Notes under the pieces: generated by a model | Database searches by the model: none | Seen by the model: the letters and a program-made list of their open reading frames with translations, nothing else | What the model was told of the DNA's origin: nothing | Translations under genes and position numbers: made by a program | In this document: piece after piece, positions 36,185 through 45,032 of the stretch | Position numbering within the stretch: the stretch's first letter is position 1 | Layout: each line of letters starts with the position of its first letter | Assembly (NCBI RefSeq): GCF_017884005.1 | Contig: NZ_QFAY01000002.1 | Location: 1 to 64,000, forward strand | DNA from: Streptococcus panodentis | GTDB lineage: Bacteria; Bacillota; Bacilli; Lactobacillales; Streptococcaceae | Reading direction: 5' to 3' | Length of the DNA: 64,000 bases

Positions 36185-36907
36185 TTACAAATCTCTCTTC
36201 TTCAGTGTAGCCAGTCCTGCTAAGCTAAAGACTGTGATCAGACTGAGAGCAAAGATAGCTGTTTTGGTGATGACACCTGGTATTGAAGCGTCTCCGTAGA
36301 AGAACTCCATCTTAATAGCCTTGAACCATTCATTATTGGCATCGAACATTTGACTAGGGAGACCGAGTAAGATGTAGGTCATGATATAGGTGATAAAGAC
36401 GACACTATAGTTTCGAGTCAAATAGAGGACAAAGCTGGTAATGCAGTACCAAGCATAGGTACAGATGACCTGCATGACAAAGAGTATTGCGAATTGTCCC
36501 CAGAAATTAGCTGGCAGGGTTCCCATATTACCGCCGGTTCGGACAAATTCGATGACAATACCTAAAATGTAGAGCAGTATGAACTGCATAGGAAGTAAGC
36601 TAGCGATAACCAGTGCTTTAGAGAAGTAATACTGGGTCCGAGTCTTGCCTGTAGTCAGGTTATTGTGATAAAGTTTGTCATTGAGATCAACACCGAGAAG
36701 CAAGCTAGTCATGACATTGCAGGCAATAAAGAGCATGCCGATGTTGTAGGAGACGACATCTATGGCAAAAAAGATACCGTTGTCGGAAATGGCGACTTGG
36801 GAAGTGAAAATGGCGAGGAGAATTCCAAAGATGCAGAAAGCCTGCACTCCCCAGAATCCTACGGAGCGGAAGATACGGTAGTAATCCGCCTTGATACTAT
36901 TAAACAT
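36185..36907 (-). CDS. ABC-2-type permease (LanE/G-like), exporter B
   Basis: 240 aa with six hydrophobic segments and the N-terminal KADYYRIFRSVGFWGVQ typical of lantibiotic-immunity or bacitracin-type ABC-2 permeases. It overlaps the ATPase gene by 8 bp and is the second gene of exporter B. Only one permease accompanies the ATPase here, unlike exporter A. Promoter element copy 3 lies upstream of the ATPase. Likely role: removal of an antimicrobial peptide from the membrane (inference). Confidence 0.88.
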   Translation of the reverse strand: MFNSIKADYYRIFRSVGFWGVQAFCIFGILLAIFTSQVAISDNGIFFAIDVVSYNIGMLFIACNVMTSLLLGVDLNDKLYHNNLTTGKTRTQYYFSKALVIASLLPMQFILLYILGIVIEFVRTGGNMGTLPANFWGQFAILFVMQVICTYAWYCITSFVLYLTRNYSVVFITYIMTYILLGLPSQMFDANNEWFKAIKMEFFYGDASIPGVITKTAIFALSLITVFSLAGLATLKKRDL

Positions 36908-37832
36908 GAGTCTTTCCTCCTTCTTGGTTGATTAAGTCTGTGAAGTATTTTTCTAAGTCTTTGTGGGCGTAGAAGATCTCTCCGATAGAAATGTCGGCTA
37001 GGACTAATCCCTTGGCAAGCTCAGGGATGTCCTGGACCTGACCCACAATGTGCAGCTCGTCCTTGCTGCCGGTCTCTCTGAGCTGGCAGCCCAGCTTGTC
37101 CTCAAGGATGCGGGCAGCCCTGTCCAAGTCGTCTGTCCGCAGGATGATGTAGTCGCCGCTTTCCCGGTCAAATTCTTCCTTGGACAGCTCCTTGATTAGC
37201 CGGCCTTGGTCGATAAAGCCAAAGCGCGTGGCCACCAGATAGAGCTCAGACAGGATATGGCTGGAAATGATGATGGTCATATCCAGCTCTTGATTGAGCC
37301 GCTGGACCATGGTCCGGAACTCCTGGATACCCAGCGGGTCCAGGCCATTGATGGGCTCGTCTAGGATGAGCAGGTCCGGCCGGGCCAGAATGGCGATGGC
37401 AATGCCCAGCCGCTGCTTCATACCCAGAGAAAAGTCGCGAAATTTCTTCTTGCTGGTATCTGACAGGCCGACATAGGCCAGGGTTTCCGGGATGACCTTG
37501 TCCGCATGGGCAATGCCGCGGTCCGTGCAGTAAAAGTGCAGGTTTTCATAGGCTGACATGTGGGCGTGGGCTACCGGTGTCTCGATGACTGAGCCTGTCT
37601 GGCTGAGGGCAGCTGTCCATTCGCGCTGGCTCTGAGAGCCTAGGACCGAAACGGTCCCTCCGCTAGGATAGATGACTTGCGTGATGATTTTGATCAGCGT
37701 GGTCTTACCAGCGCCGTTTTTACCAATGAGACCGTAGATCTCTCCTTTCTTGATGGAAAGACTGACATCTTTCAGAGCATATTGATCACTGTATTTTTTA
37801 GTGAGTCCTTTCACTTCTAAAACATTTTGCAT
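36900..37832 (-). CDS. ABC transporter ATP-binding protein, exporter B (LanF-like)
   Basis: 310 aa. Walker A GKNGAGKTT, signature FSLGMKQRLGIAIA, Walker B LLILDEPINGLDP, D-loop following, His switch SSHILSEL, and a C-terminal LanF-like extension (GDYIILRTDDLDRAARILE). SD AAAGGAG 7 nt before ATG 37832. Its promoter is element copy 3, ending 36 bp upstream. Confidence 0.92.
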   Translation of the reverse strand: MQNVLEVKGLTKKYSDQYALKDVSLSIKKGEIYGLIGKNGAGKTTLIKIITQVIYPSGGTVSVLGSQSQREWTAALSQTGSVIETPVAHAHMSAYENLHFYCTDRGIAHADKVIPETLAYVGLSDTSKKKFRDFSLGMKQRLGIAIAILARPDLLILDEPINGLDPLGIQEFRTMVQRLNQELDMTIIISSHILSELYLVATRFGFIDQGRLIKELSKEEFDRESGDYIILRTDDLDRAARILEDKLGCQLRETGSKDELHIVGQVQDIPELAKGLVLADISIGEIFYAHKDLEKYFTDLINQEGGKTHV

Positions 37833-37867
37833 GCTGTTTCTCCTTTAATTCCTTTGTTTATACTTTT

Positions 37868-37922
37868 AGTATACAAACTAAATTTCAAATATTTCTCAAG
37901 AAATTCTAAAATATTTCTAAAG
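37868..37922 (-). promoter_or_regulatory. 55-bp regulon promoter element, copy 3
   Basis: On the minus strand, units TTTAGAAATAT, TTTAGAATTTC, TTGAGAAATAT, TTGAAATTT lead to TATACT (37873-37868). It drives exporter B. Confidence 0.88.
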
Positions 37923-37944
37923 AAATGCAGAACCAATCCAAAAG

Positions 37945-37976
37945 CAATAAAAAAGCAGCCAAAGAGCTGACTGCTT
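37945..37976 (-). terminator. Terminator of exporter A operon
   Basis: On the minus strand AAGCAG / CTGCTT pairs around a 12-nt loop and is followed by TTTT. It lies just after the stop of permease 2, before element copy 3. Confidence 0.65.
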
Positions 37977-37980
37977 AGAT

Positions 37981-38673
37981 TTATAAGTCTTTGCGATGGA
38001 AGGCTTGGTAACCACCTAAGAGAGAACCAGCTAGGATAAAGAGTAAAAATAGTTCAGAATTTATCTGAGGGAAAACGATGACGAGGCTAGACTGAAGCAT
38101 GATCAGGGCGAAAAAGACGAGATAGCTGGCTAGGGTGGAGCGGGTCAGGTAGAGGAGACAGGTAACTACAGAACTGCAGGTCATAATAAAGAGAAAGGAG
38201 CGAAAGAAAGACAAGGAAAAGCTCCATAAAAAGTTCTTTGGCATAGTCCCAAGTCCGTGGAAGAGGCTTCCAAAGATAAAGGCTACAGCAAAGGCTGCCG
38301 CCATTTGCAAGATGATAATTGTGATAAGAACAGCTATTTTGGATAGGTAAAATTCTTTCCGAGAAATCCCGCCAGCTAATATATTGTTGTATAGTTTTCT
38401 AGTCAGGTCACGACCTAACAGAGAGATGATGAGCACAAGGACAGTAATCATGACAAAGGGCAGGAACTCTTTAGCAAGCTGCCCGAGAGCTTCAAATCCT
38501 GTCCAACCTTGGATGACTATTTCTTCTGGATCAGAAGATGTAGAGATATAAAAATTAAAATTGCGTTCACCAAGAGAGTTGATGAAAATGAGAAAAAAGA
38601 GCAGCCCTTCTATTAGCCAAAAAAGCTTAGAGCGGACAAGCTGGTAGAGCTCCGCCTGAATGGTATGTAACAT
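37981..38673 (-). CDS. ABC-2-type permease 2 (LanG-like), exporter A
   Basis: 230 aa with six hydrophobic segments and an N-terminal signature QAELYQLVRSKLFWLIE like that of its paralog. Third gene of the ATPase-permease-permease operon, 37 bp after permease 1. Such FEG arrangements export or expel lantibiotics and give immunity. Confidence 0.87.
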   Translation of the reverse strand: MLHTIQAELYQLVRSKLFWLIEGLLFFLIFINSLGERNFNFYISTSSDPEEIVIQGWTGFEALGQLAKEFLPFVMITVLVLIISLLGRDLTRKLYNNILAGGISRKEFYLSKIAVLITIIILQMAAAFAVAFIFGSLFHGLGTMPKNFLWSFSLSFFRSFLFIMTCSSVVTCLLYLTRSTLASYLVFFALIMLQSSLVIVFPQINSELFLLFILAGSLLGGYQAFHRKDL

Positions 38674-38710
38674 GAAATCTCCTCTGAATGATTAAGATTA
38701 TTTCTGCTTT

Positions 38711-39469
38711 TTATAAATTTTTCTTTTTGAAAACCATCAGCCCGCTAATCAGAAAGACTAGGGTGACCGTTACAACTGTCAGGATAGCCTTGATAACAGC
38801 TCCGCCATCTGCTGCCCTATTTGTGTTAAAGCGCAGGGTCAGATAGATCAGCCATTCATTGTCCGGATAAAAGATGAGGGGAATAGTCAGTAAGGTACCG
38901 CAAAGGAAATAGGTCAGAAAGCTAGATACAATCGAGTGGCTGGCATAGAGTACAAAAGAAATGATGGCAATCCATGAAACCGTGCTGAGAAATTGAACGA
39001 AGAGAGCAGCTCCCAGCTGAGGCAAAAAAGAACTGGGGGCGCTGCCAATTCCGTTGGACAGACTAGCAGTCACAAAGGAGATAGATAAAACCAGCAGGAA
39101 GTGAAAGGCTGCGATGCTAACGCAGACAAAGAATTTAGAGAAATAATAGCTGAGCTTAGAGATGCCGTAGCTCAGGCAGTTTTTATAAAGTTTCCGAGAC
39201 AGGTCCACTCCTAGGACCATACTGATACCAATGATGGTGAAAAAGAGCAGACTGTCTGTATTGCCTGCAAAATAGTCCAGAGCTTGAAGGCCGGTTAATT
39301 TTCCTAGAGATTGACTAGCAGCCGCATTTCTGGAGATATTTGCTCCAAAATGAATATTTGCATGGAAGAAGGTTGTTGAGATAATCACACAGAATAATAA
39401 AAACTCAGTAATCCAAAAGCCTTTTGAGCGCATGAGCCGGTAAAAATCGGCTCGAATGAAATCCATCAT
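38711..39469 (-). CDS. ABC-2-type permease 1 (LanE-like), exporter A
   Basis: 252 aa, six TM segments, N-terminus MDFIRADFYRLMRSKGFWIT. Overlaps the ATPase gene by 4 bp, so coupled. Sister of the permeases at 36185 and 37981. Confidence 0.88.
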   Translation of the reverse strand: MMDFIRADFYRLMRSKGFWITEFLLFCVIISTTFFHANIHFGANISRNAAASQSLGKLTGLQALDYFAGNTDSLLFFTIIGISMVLGVDLSRKLYKNCLSYGISKLSYYFSKFFVCVSIAAFHFLLVLSISFVTASLSNGIGSAPSSFLPQLGAALFVQFLSTVSWIAIISFVLYASHSIVSSFLTYFLCGTLLTIPLIFYPDNEWLIYLTLRFNTNRAADGGAVIKAILTVVTVTLVFLISGLMVFKKKNL

Positions 39470-40395
39470 GATAAGCCTCCCTGGTCTTCATCGACCAAAT
39501 CTGTAAAGAAGTTTTCTAGGTTTTGTCGTGCATAGTAAATCTCCTGCACGACCAGCTTGGAAGCGGCCATTTCCTGCACGATCCTGTTGATCTCGTGCGA
39601 GTGGGTAAAGATATGAATCTCATTGTCCGCATTGACCACCTTGATCCGATAGCCCAGCTGGTCTTGGATCAGCTGGCTGGCCTGCTCTAAGCTGCTGGTT
39701 TTGAGGACGATATAGTCCTCGCTCTGCTCTTCAAACTCCGTCTTGGAAATTTCCTTGATCAGCCGTCCGCGCTCGATAATGCCAAACTTGGTGCCTACCA
39801 GATAAAGCTCAGACAGGATATGGCTGGAGATGATAAAAGTCACGCCCAGCTCTTCATTGAGACGCAGAATCAGCTGGCGGAATTCTTTGATGCCGACCGG
39901 ATCCAATCCATTGATGGGCTCATCCAGAATCATCAGATCGGGCTTGGACAGGAGGGCAATGGCCAGCCCCATCCGCTGTTTCATCCCCAGTGAGAAGTTT
40001 CGGAATTTCTTTTTGCCGGTATCCTGCAGATCCACGTACTCCAAGGTTTCTCGGATGACCTGGTCCGCATGGGGGATATGGCGGAGCTTGCAGTAGTAAC
40101 TGAGATTTTCATAGGCCGTCAGGTGGTTGTGAGCGACCGGTGTTTCGATGACCGATCCGACCCGCTTGAGGGCCTGAGTCCACTCCGCATGGCTGCTGGA
40201 GCCAAAGAGGGAGATGCTGCCGCTGCTTGCTTCCAGCAGCTGGGTGATGACCTTGATCAGGGTCGTCTTGCCGGCCCCGTTCTGGCCGATCAGGCCGTAA
40301 ATCTCCCCTTTTTTGATGGTCAGGCTGACATCGCTCAGGGCGTACTGGCGGCCGAATTTCTTGCTGACTTGCTGCAAAATCAAAACATTTTCCAT
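39466..40395 (-). CDS. ABC transporter ATP-binding protein, exporter A (LanF-like)
   Basis: 309 aa from ATG 40395 (MENVLILQQVSKKFGR), with AAAGGAG 8 nt upstream; the longer frame to 40461 starts near the -10 box. Walker A GQNGAGKTT, signature FSLGMKQRMGLAIA, Walker B LMILDEPINGLDP, then SSHILSEL. Paralogous to the ATPase at 36900 along its full length. First gene of exporter A, controlled by element copy 4. Confidence 0.92.
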   Translation of the reverse strand: MENVLILQQVSKKFGRQYALSDVSLTIKKGEIYGLIGQNGAGKTTLIKVITQLLEASSGSISLFGSSSHAEWTQALKRVGSVIETPVAHNHLTAYENLSYYCKLRHIPHADQVIRETLEYVDLQDTGKKKFRNFSLGMKQRMGLAIALLSKPDLMILDEPINGLDPVGIKEFRQLILRLNEELGVTFIISSHILSELYLVGTKFGIIERGRLIKEISKTEFEEQSEDYIVLKTSSLEQASQLIQDQLGYRIKVVNADNEIHIFTHSHEINRIVQEMAASKLVVQEIYYARQNLENFFTDLVDEDQGGLS

Positions 40396-40466
40396 GGTTG
40401 ATACTCCTTTGCCTTTTTCAGGCAGCATGCTGAAGGACTCATCAAGGAATCCTCTTTTCACTATTA

Positions 40467-40521
40467 AGTATAGCGGAAAATCTTCAAATGTTTCTCAAGA
40501 ATTTCTAAAATATTTCTAAAG
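40467..40521 (-). promoter_or_regulatory. 55-bp regulon promoter element, copy 4
   Basis: On the minus strand, units TTTAGAAATAT, TTTAGAAATTC, TTGAGAAACAT, TTGAAGATT lead to TATACT (40472-40467). It drives exporter A. Confidence 0.88.
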
Positions 40522-40626
40522 TTTTTGAGAAAACGCTCCTATATAATAGGGAAACCCGAGACTGAACAGAGATTCTGTGATGAGCTGATCAGGGCCGGCT
40601 GCCAACGTCAAAAAGAAACTAAATGA

Positions 40627-42354
40627 CTATCTCTTCTCCTCCAGCTGCAGCTCATATATCCCTCTCACTGCATTGCAGGCGTAGACTTTTTCGGCTTTTT
40701 CTAAGTCTTCCAAGGTCAGGATTTTTTCCTGAACCTGCTTGGCTGCGAGCAATTCCTGCCTGTAAAGGCCGTTTAAAAGTCCCAGTTCTGCCGGCGGAGT
40801 GTAGAGCTGACCGTCCAGCTGCAGCAGCAGATTGCCGATAGAAGTTTCCAGCAGCTGACCTTGGGGGTTATAGTAAATCTGCTCCTGTCCTTCCACAGTC
40901 AGGTGGGGGCGATAGCTGGTCTTGAAGTAGGTGAAAGGCTGTTTCAAATCGGCCGTCTGCAGGGTCAGCCGGGCCTGGGTGAAGCTGGCTGGCAGCGGGG
41001 CCAGCTCGGCCCTTTCCAGCTGAATTTGGCCGCCCCTGCTCAGGCTTATTCGCAGGCGGCAGTCGATTTGCGGATCCAGCTCTGCTAGTGTTTCTGTCAG
41101 CTGTCTGCGCAGTTTTTCTTCATCAAAGGGATAGGCAAAGTAGCTGGCTGCTTCAGCCAGTCTCTGCAGATGCTGCTCGTGAAAGGTCAGTTTGCCATCC
41201 GTCACCCTGCCAGTCGAAATCAAGTCAAATCGGGGATTTTTGCGGTAGAGGACAGCAGATTTTTGCTGGGTTTCCCGGTATTCGCCCTCCCAAGTGCTGT
41301 CCCAGGTGATGCCGCCGCCGACTCCGTAGATGGCCTGGCTGCCCCGCAGCTGAATGGTACGAATGGCAACATTGAAAATCCGCCTCCGGTCCGGCAGGCA
41401 GATCCCCACTGTCCCGCAGTAGATCCCGCGGGCGGCTTTTTCCGTCTGCCTGATGATGGCCATGGTCGAAATCTTAGGGGCGCCGGTGATGGAGCCGCAG
41501 GGAAAGAGGGCTTGAAAGATGTCCCAGAGGCCAATCTCTGGCCGCAATCGGCTCTCAATGGTCGAGGTCATCTGCCAGACCGTCGAATACTGCTCGACGC
41601 TGCAGAGACGCTCCACCCGCTCGCTGCCGGTCTGAGAGATGCGGTTCATATCATTGCGCAGCAGATCGACAATCATCATATTTTCCGCCCGATTCTTGCT
41701 GTCCTGAGCCAGCCATGCGGCCTGCTCTCGATCCTGCTCCAAGGTCAGTCCCCGCTGGGTCGTGCCCTTCATAGGCCGGGTCCGCAGATGTCCCAGCTCC
41801 TCCTCAAAAAAGAGCTCGGGGCTGATGGAGAGGACGGCCAGATCATCATGCTGGACACAGGCATTGTAGGCGGCATTTTGCTCCACGACCAGCCGGCTGT
41901 AAATGGCCCAGCTGTCCTGAGGATTGAGCTCGGCGCCCAGCTGCACCGTGTAGTTGACCTGATAGGTATCGCCCTGGCGGATATGATGGTGAATGGTCTC
42001 GATGGCCTGCTGGTACTCTTTCTCAGAAGTCAGGCTCTGCCAAGCTGCCGGCATCTCCGCCTCCTCATAGTCCAGCGGAAAGTCTGCTTCCTCCGCCCGG
42101 TCGTGAATGCTGAAGTAGAGCAGGTATTCGCTCAGGAGCGGAGCCGGATGAACCTGAAATTTGCTCTCAAAGGCTGGCGCCGCCTCATAGCTGACATAGC
42201 CGACAGCATAGTATCCTTTTTCCTGCCAGTCCTCTATCTCTTTCAGGAGCGGCCTCACTTGGTCCAAGCGGCGCGTTTTCAGCTCCTTGACAGGATTTGT
42301 AAAAATCAGGCGTCTGCCCAACTGCTTAAAATCAATAACCGTTTTCTTGTGCAT
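40627..42354 (-). CDS. pabB: Aminodeoxychorismate synthase component I fused to 4-amino-4-deoxychorismate lyase (PabBC)
   Basis: 575 aa. The N-terminal two-thirds is a chorismate-binding domain (RTRPMKGTTQRG, GSITGAPKISTM, IYGVGGGITWDST). The C-terminal third is a class IV aminotransferase-like PabC domain (LISTGRVTDGKL, LLETSIGNLLLQLDGQLYTPP). Together they make 4-aminobenzoate for folate synthesis. An extended -10 (TGCTATACT, 42366-42361 on the minus strand) ends only 6 nt before the ATG, and no SD is visible. The mRNA may be leaderless, or translation may start further in. Folate links loosely to the metE/metF genes downstream. Confidence 0.93.
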   Translation of the reverse strand: MHKKTVIDFKQLGRRLIFTNPVKELKTRRLDQVRPLLKEIEDWQEKGYYAVGYVSYEAAPAFESKFQVHPAPLLSEYLLYFSIHDRAEEADFPLDYEEAEMPAAWQSLTSEKEYQQAIETIHHHIRQGDTYQVNYTVQLGAELNPQDSWAIYSRLVVEQNAAYNACVQHDDLAVLSISPELFFEEELGHLRTRPMKGTTQRGLTLEQDREQAAWLAQDSKNRAENMMIVDLLRNDMNRISQTGSERVERLCSVEQYSTVWQMTSTIESRLRPEIGLWDIFQALFPCGSITGAPKISTMAIIRQTEKAARGIYCGTVGICLPDRRRIFNVAIRTIQLRGSQAIYGVGGGITWDSTWEGEYRETQQKSAVLYRKNPRFDLISTGRVTDGKLTFHEQHLQRLAEAASYFAYPFDEEKLRRQLTETLAELDPQIDCRLRISLSRGGQIQLERAELAPLPASFTQARLTLQTADLKQPFTYFKTSYRPHLTVEGQEQIYYNPQGQLLETSIGNLLLQLDGQLYTPPAELGLLNGLYRQELLAAKQVQEKILTLEDLEKAEKVYACNAVRGIYELQLEEKR

Positions 42355-42427
42355 ACTAACAGTATAGCATATCGGAGACAGGTTCCGCTGCTTTTGTTAT
42401 AATAAATCCAGAAAGTGAGGAAGACGA

Positions 42428-42724
42428 ATACTAAATAGAAGTGAGCGGCAGCATACCGCTGCAGAACTGCAGGAAAATTACCGCCGGCTGGGCTATCCAG
42501 AGGAGCGGGTGCGGGCTGACCTGGGCCTTTCTGCCAAAGAGCTGGCAGCAGTCCTTGACATGCAGGGGCCCGACCCGGCTCATGTCTGGATGCTGCGGGA
42601 CTATCTGGAGGATATGCTGATTAGGGAAGGCAGGCCAGTCTATCCTTTCAGCAAGCTGGCCAATCCCAGTGTCAACCGCTGGTACCGCTATGACAGACCT
42701 TGGCGAAAGGAGTCGGCACAGTGA
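42428..42724 (+). CDS. DUF2316 family protein, apparent AUA start
   Basis: The sequence from about 42450 on matches DUF2316 in layout (ELQENYRRLGYPEERVRADLG, WMLRDYLEDMLIREG, PYPFSKLANP-like, NRWYRYDRPW). The full-length frame opens at ATA 42428, preceded by GAGGAAG 4-5 nt upstream and a TATAAT near 42400, giving 98 aa, the usual family length. No ATG, GTG or TTG lies between the upstream stop and GTG 42509; starting at 42509 would drop 27 conserved-looking residues. Either ATG mutated to ATA or a rare AUA start is used. The function of the family is unknown. Confidence 0.6.
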   Translation: MLNRSERQHTAAELQENYRRLGYPEERVRADLGLSAKELAAVLDMQGPDPAHVWMLRDYLEDMLIREGRPVYPFSKLANPSVNRWYRYDRPWRKESAQ

Positions 42725-42795
42725 TGGGAAAACTGTATTTTCAGGAGCAGCGGCGGGATAATCAATAGTATATTTTGGCTAAAAGCGAGCAGTAT

Positions 42796-42815
42796 GGCGG
42801 TGGGACAGACTCCTC
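42796..42815 (+). repeat. Partial copy of the dispersed repeat
   Basis: The GGCGGTGGGACAGACTCC core is present, but the sequence diverges immediately after it, so only the front of the 75-bp repeat remains. Confidence 0.6.
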
Positions 42816-42927
42816 TTGAGAGAAAGACTGTGGAAGCCAAATAGAATGGATAGAGGACTTTCCCTGCTCGAAAGAGCGGGAAAAGTATGATAAAATAAGG
42901 AAATGACAAAAGCGTAAAGGAACTTGT

Positions 42928-44043
42928 ATGAAAAAAATAAATGAATCCTATAAACTGATCGTCTTTGCGGCGCTTGCTCTGGCTCTGGTGCTCTATATCG
43001 GGCGTATCTGGTCCGGTCTGCAGAGTCTGGCGGCAGTCTTTTTTCCCATTATTCTGGGCGGTGCTCTGGCCTTTGTCTTCAATGTCCCGATGAAAAAGCT
43101 GGAAAATCTGCTGACCAAATGCCGGGTGCCCCAAAAGCTGCACCGGCCCTTGGCCCTGCTCTTAGAAGTGCTGATTTTGCTTCTGATTCTGGCGGGCATT
43201 GTCTCTATTGTGGTGCCGACCCTGACCACAGCGGTCAATCAGCTCAGCAGCACGGTCGGCAAGGTGGCCCCGCAGGTCGCCAAGTGGCTGCAGCAGTCAG
43301 GTCTCCTTTCTTCCAGCCAGCTGCAAGACCTGACCAAGCAGCTGCAGAACAGTGATATTGTCAATCGGGCTATTTCCCTTTTAGGCAGTCTGACCGGCAA
43401 TATCTCCGCCGTCTTCGGCAATTTCTTCTCAGTCATTATGTCTATTTTCCTCATGTTTGCTATTTTGGCCAGCAAGGAGCATCTGCAGAGGATTACGGGC
43501 CGACTGATGCGGGTGCTCCTGCCGGAAAAGGCCGTTCGCAAGCTTTCCTATGTCGGGACGGTCATTGTGGAAACCTATGACAGATTTCTCATGGGCCAGC
43601 TGATTGAGGCGGTTATCGTCGGCCTGCTGGTCTTTGCGGCTTACTCCCTGACGGGCCTGCCCTATGCAGCACTGACCGGCGTTCTGACAGGGGTCCTCTC
43701 TTTCATCCCCTATATCGGGCCTTTCTCAGCCTGTGCGTTGGGCGCCATCTTTATCTTTACCGACAGCCCCTGGAAGGCTCTGCTGTCCATTGTCGTTTTT
43801 CAGGCGGTGCAGCTGATTGAGGGCAATGTCATCTATCCGCGCGTGGTCGGCCAGTCCGTCGGCCTGCCGACTCTCTTTACCCTGGCTGCGGCCCTGATTG
43901 GCGGCAACCTATTTGGCTTGGTCGGCATGATCTTTTTCACCCCTGTCTTTGCGGTGATATACAGGCTGCTCCGGGAATTTGTGGAGGAGAAGGAAGAAGG
44001 CAAAGCTGAAAAGGGCAAATCGGAAATAGGAGACCGATTATGA
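42928..44043 (+). CDS. AI-2E family (PerM/YdbI-type) membrane transporter
   Basis: 371 aa with about seven to eight TM segments and the family pattern: IILGGALAFVFNVPM, VIVETYDRFLMGQLIEAVIVG, LTGVLSFIPYIGPFSAC and QLIEGNVIYPRVVGQSVGLP. Family members have been linked to ion antiport, small-molecule export or AI-2; no substrate can be assigned here. The C-terminal tail is highly charged. Start ATG 42928 with AAAGGA. The next ORF (44040) overlaps its stop by 4 bp. Confidence 0.9.
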   Translation: MKKINESYKLIVFAALALALVLYIGRIWSGLQSLAAVFFPIILGGALAFVFNVPMKKLENLLTKCRVPQKLHRPLALLLEVLILLLILAGIVSIVVPTLTTAVNQLSSTVGKVAPQVAKWLQQSGLLSSSQLQDLTKQLQNSDIVNRAISLLGSLTGNISAVFGNFFSVIMSIFLMFAILASKEHLQRITGRLMRVLLPEKAVRKLSYVGTVIVETYDRFLMGQLIEAVIVGLLVFAAYSLTGLPYAALTGVLTGVLSFIPYIGPFSACALGAIFIFTDSPWKALLSIVVFQAVQLIEGNVIYPRVVGQSVGLPTLFTLAAALIGGNLFGLVGMIFFTPVFAVIYRLLREFVEEKEEGKAEKGKSEIGDRL

Positions 44044-45018
44044 AATGGACTAAAACAAAAACAGTTATTACCTTGGGAGTAGTATTGCTCTCATCTTTGC
44101 TGTCTTGGACCCTCTACCTCTACTGCAATAAACAATATTACGGACAATTCCATAAGTATACGGGTAAAGCAAAGATTGATGATTATGAAATCATTGCGGA
44201 TGGTGCGGGCGCTATTGTCCATTGGACTTCAATGACTCCGGAAGAAGACAAAAAGATGAATGAGTTTGGCAATTATACTACCTATCTGAGGGGGGATCCT
44301 AAAAGTTCAAATTATATTTTGCACCATAATGTAAAATTAAAAGACGATCCTAAGTATTTAAGTACACGAGTCTGACGGTTCTTATTGGACTCTCAGTGTT
44401 TATCATATTGATGGCAATAAGCTTCAAAAAGAGGATGAACTAGATCTTTATGATACTGTAGAGAACTATGATTCTGATTATCTCCCTAGAGAGTTAAGAG
44501 GGTTTTATCGTTGGAATAGTAAGGAATACTTAGGAATAGACGTTCACCATATAAATGATAGACAAGGGAGAAAAACTATTTTTCTTGATTTGAAAACAAG
44601 AAAAATTGAGGAAATAAAAAGCTTGACTGACGAGTTTCCTTTACCAAAAGTTAGTCTCTTTAACTACTGGTATAGTAATGAGAGTGGTATTAATACAATA
44701 CCTGGTAGTAATCAATTTTCTATAAATAAAAAGGTTCTTGATAATTCTCAATTTGAGGAAAATACTTCTGCTTACAGGCTATTAGACAAAAAAGAGACAT
44801 TGACATATATTTTAACCGCTCAAAATAGTGCAGAGAAGTACAGTAAAGAAGCAAGAATTTATAGTTTATTTTTACCAAGTATTAATCCGTTTAAAAATAC
44901 AACGATTCCCCCAGAACTGTCTGTTGACAGCCAGGAACACATTGTCAACTCCAAAGAAGAGTTTGACCGATACTATGATATTGAAAAGGCTAAAAAGCTG
45001 TATCATGAAACAGAGTAA
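44040..45018 (+). pseudogene. Frameshifted membrane-anchored protein, paralog of the 45826 gene
   Basis: The first part (44040-44375) encodes a TM anchor (VITLGVVLLSSLLSWTLYLY) and a domain with YTGKAKIDDYEIIADGAGAI, then ends at TGA. After a one-base shift near 44366 the frame continues (SDGSYWTLSVYHIDGNKLQ, then KTRKIEEIKSLTDEFPLP) and ends with SKEEFDRYYDIEKAKKLYHE. The intact paralog at 45826 aligns throughout, so a +1 indel broke this gene. It overlaps the upstream transporter stop by 4 bp. Family unknown. Confidence 0.8.
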
Positions 45019-45032
45019 GAAAGGAGAAAAAG

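Noticed and set aside
41170..42402. 410-codon open frame opposite pabBC
   Set aside because: It is antisense to a full-length, well-conserved gene, has no SD and its translation shows no family motif; the frame is open because of codon bias in pabBC.
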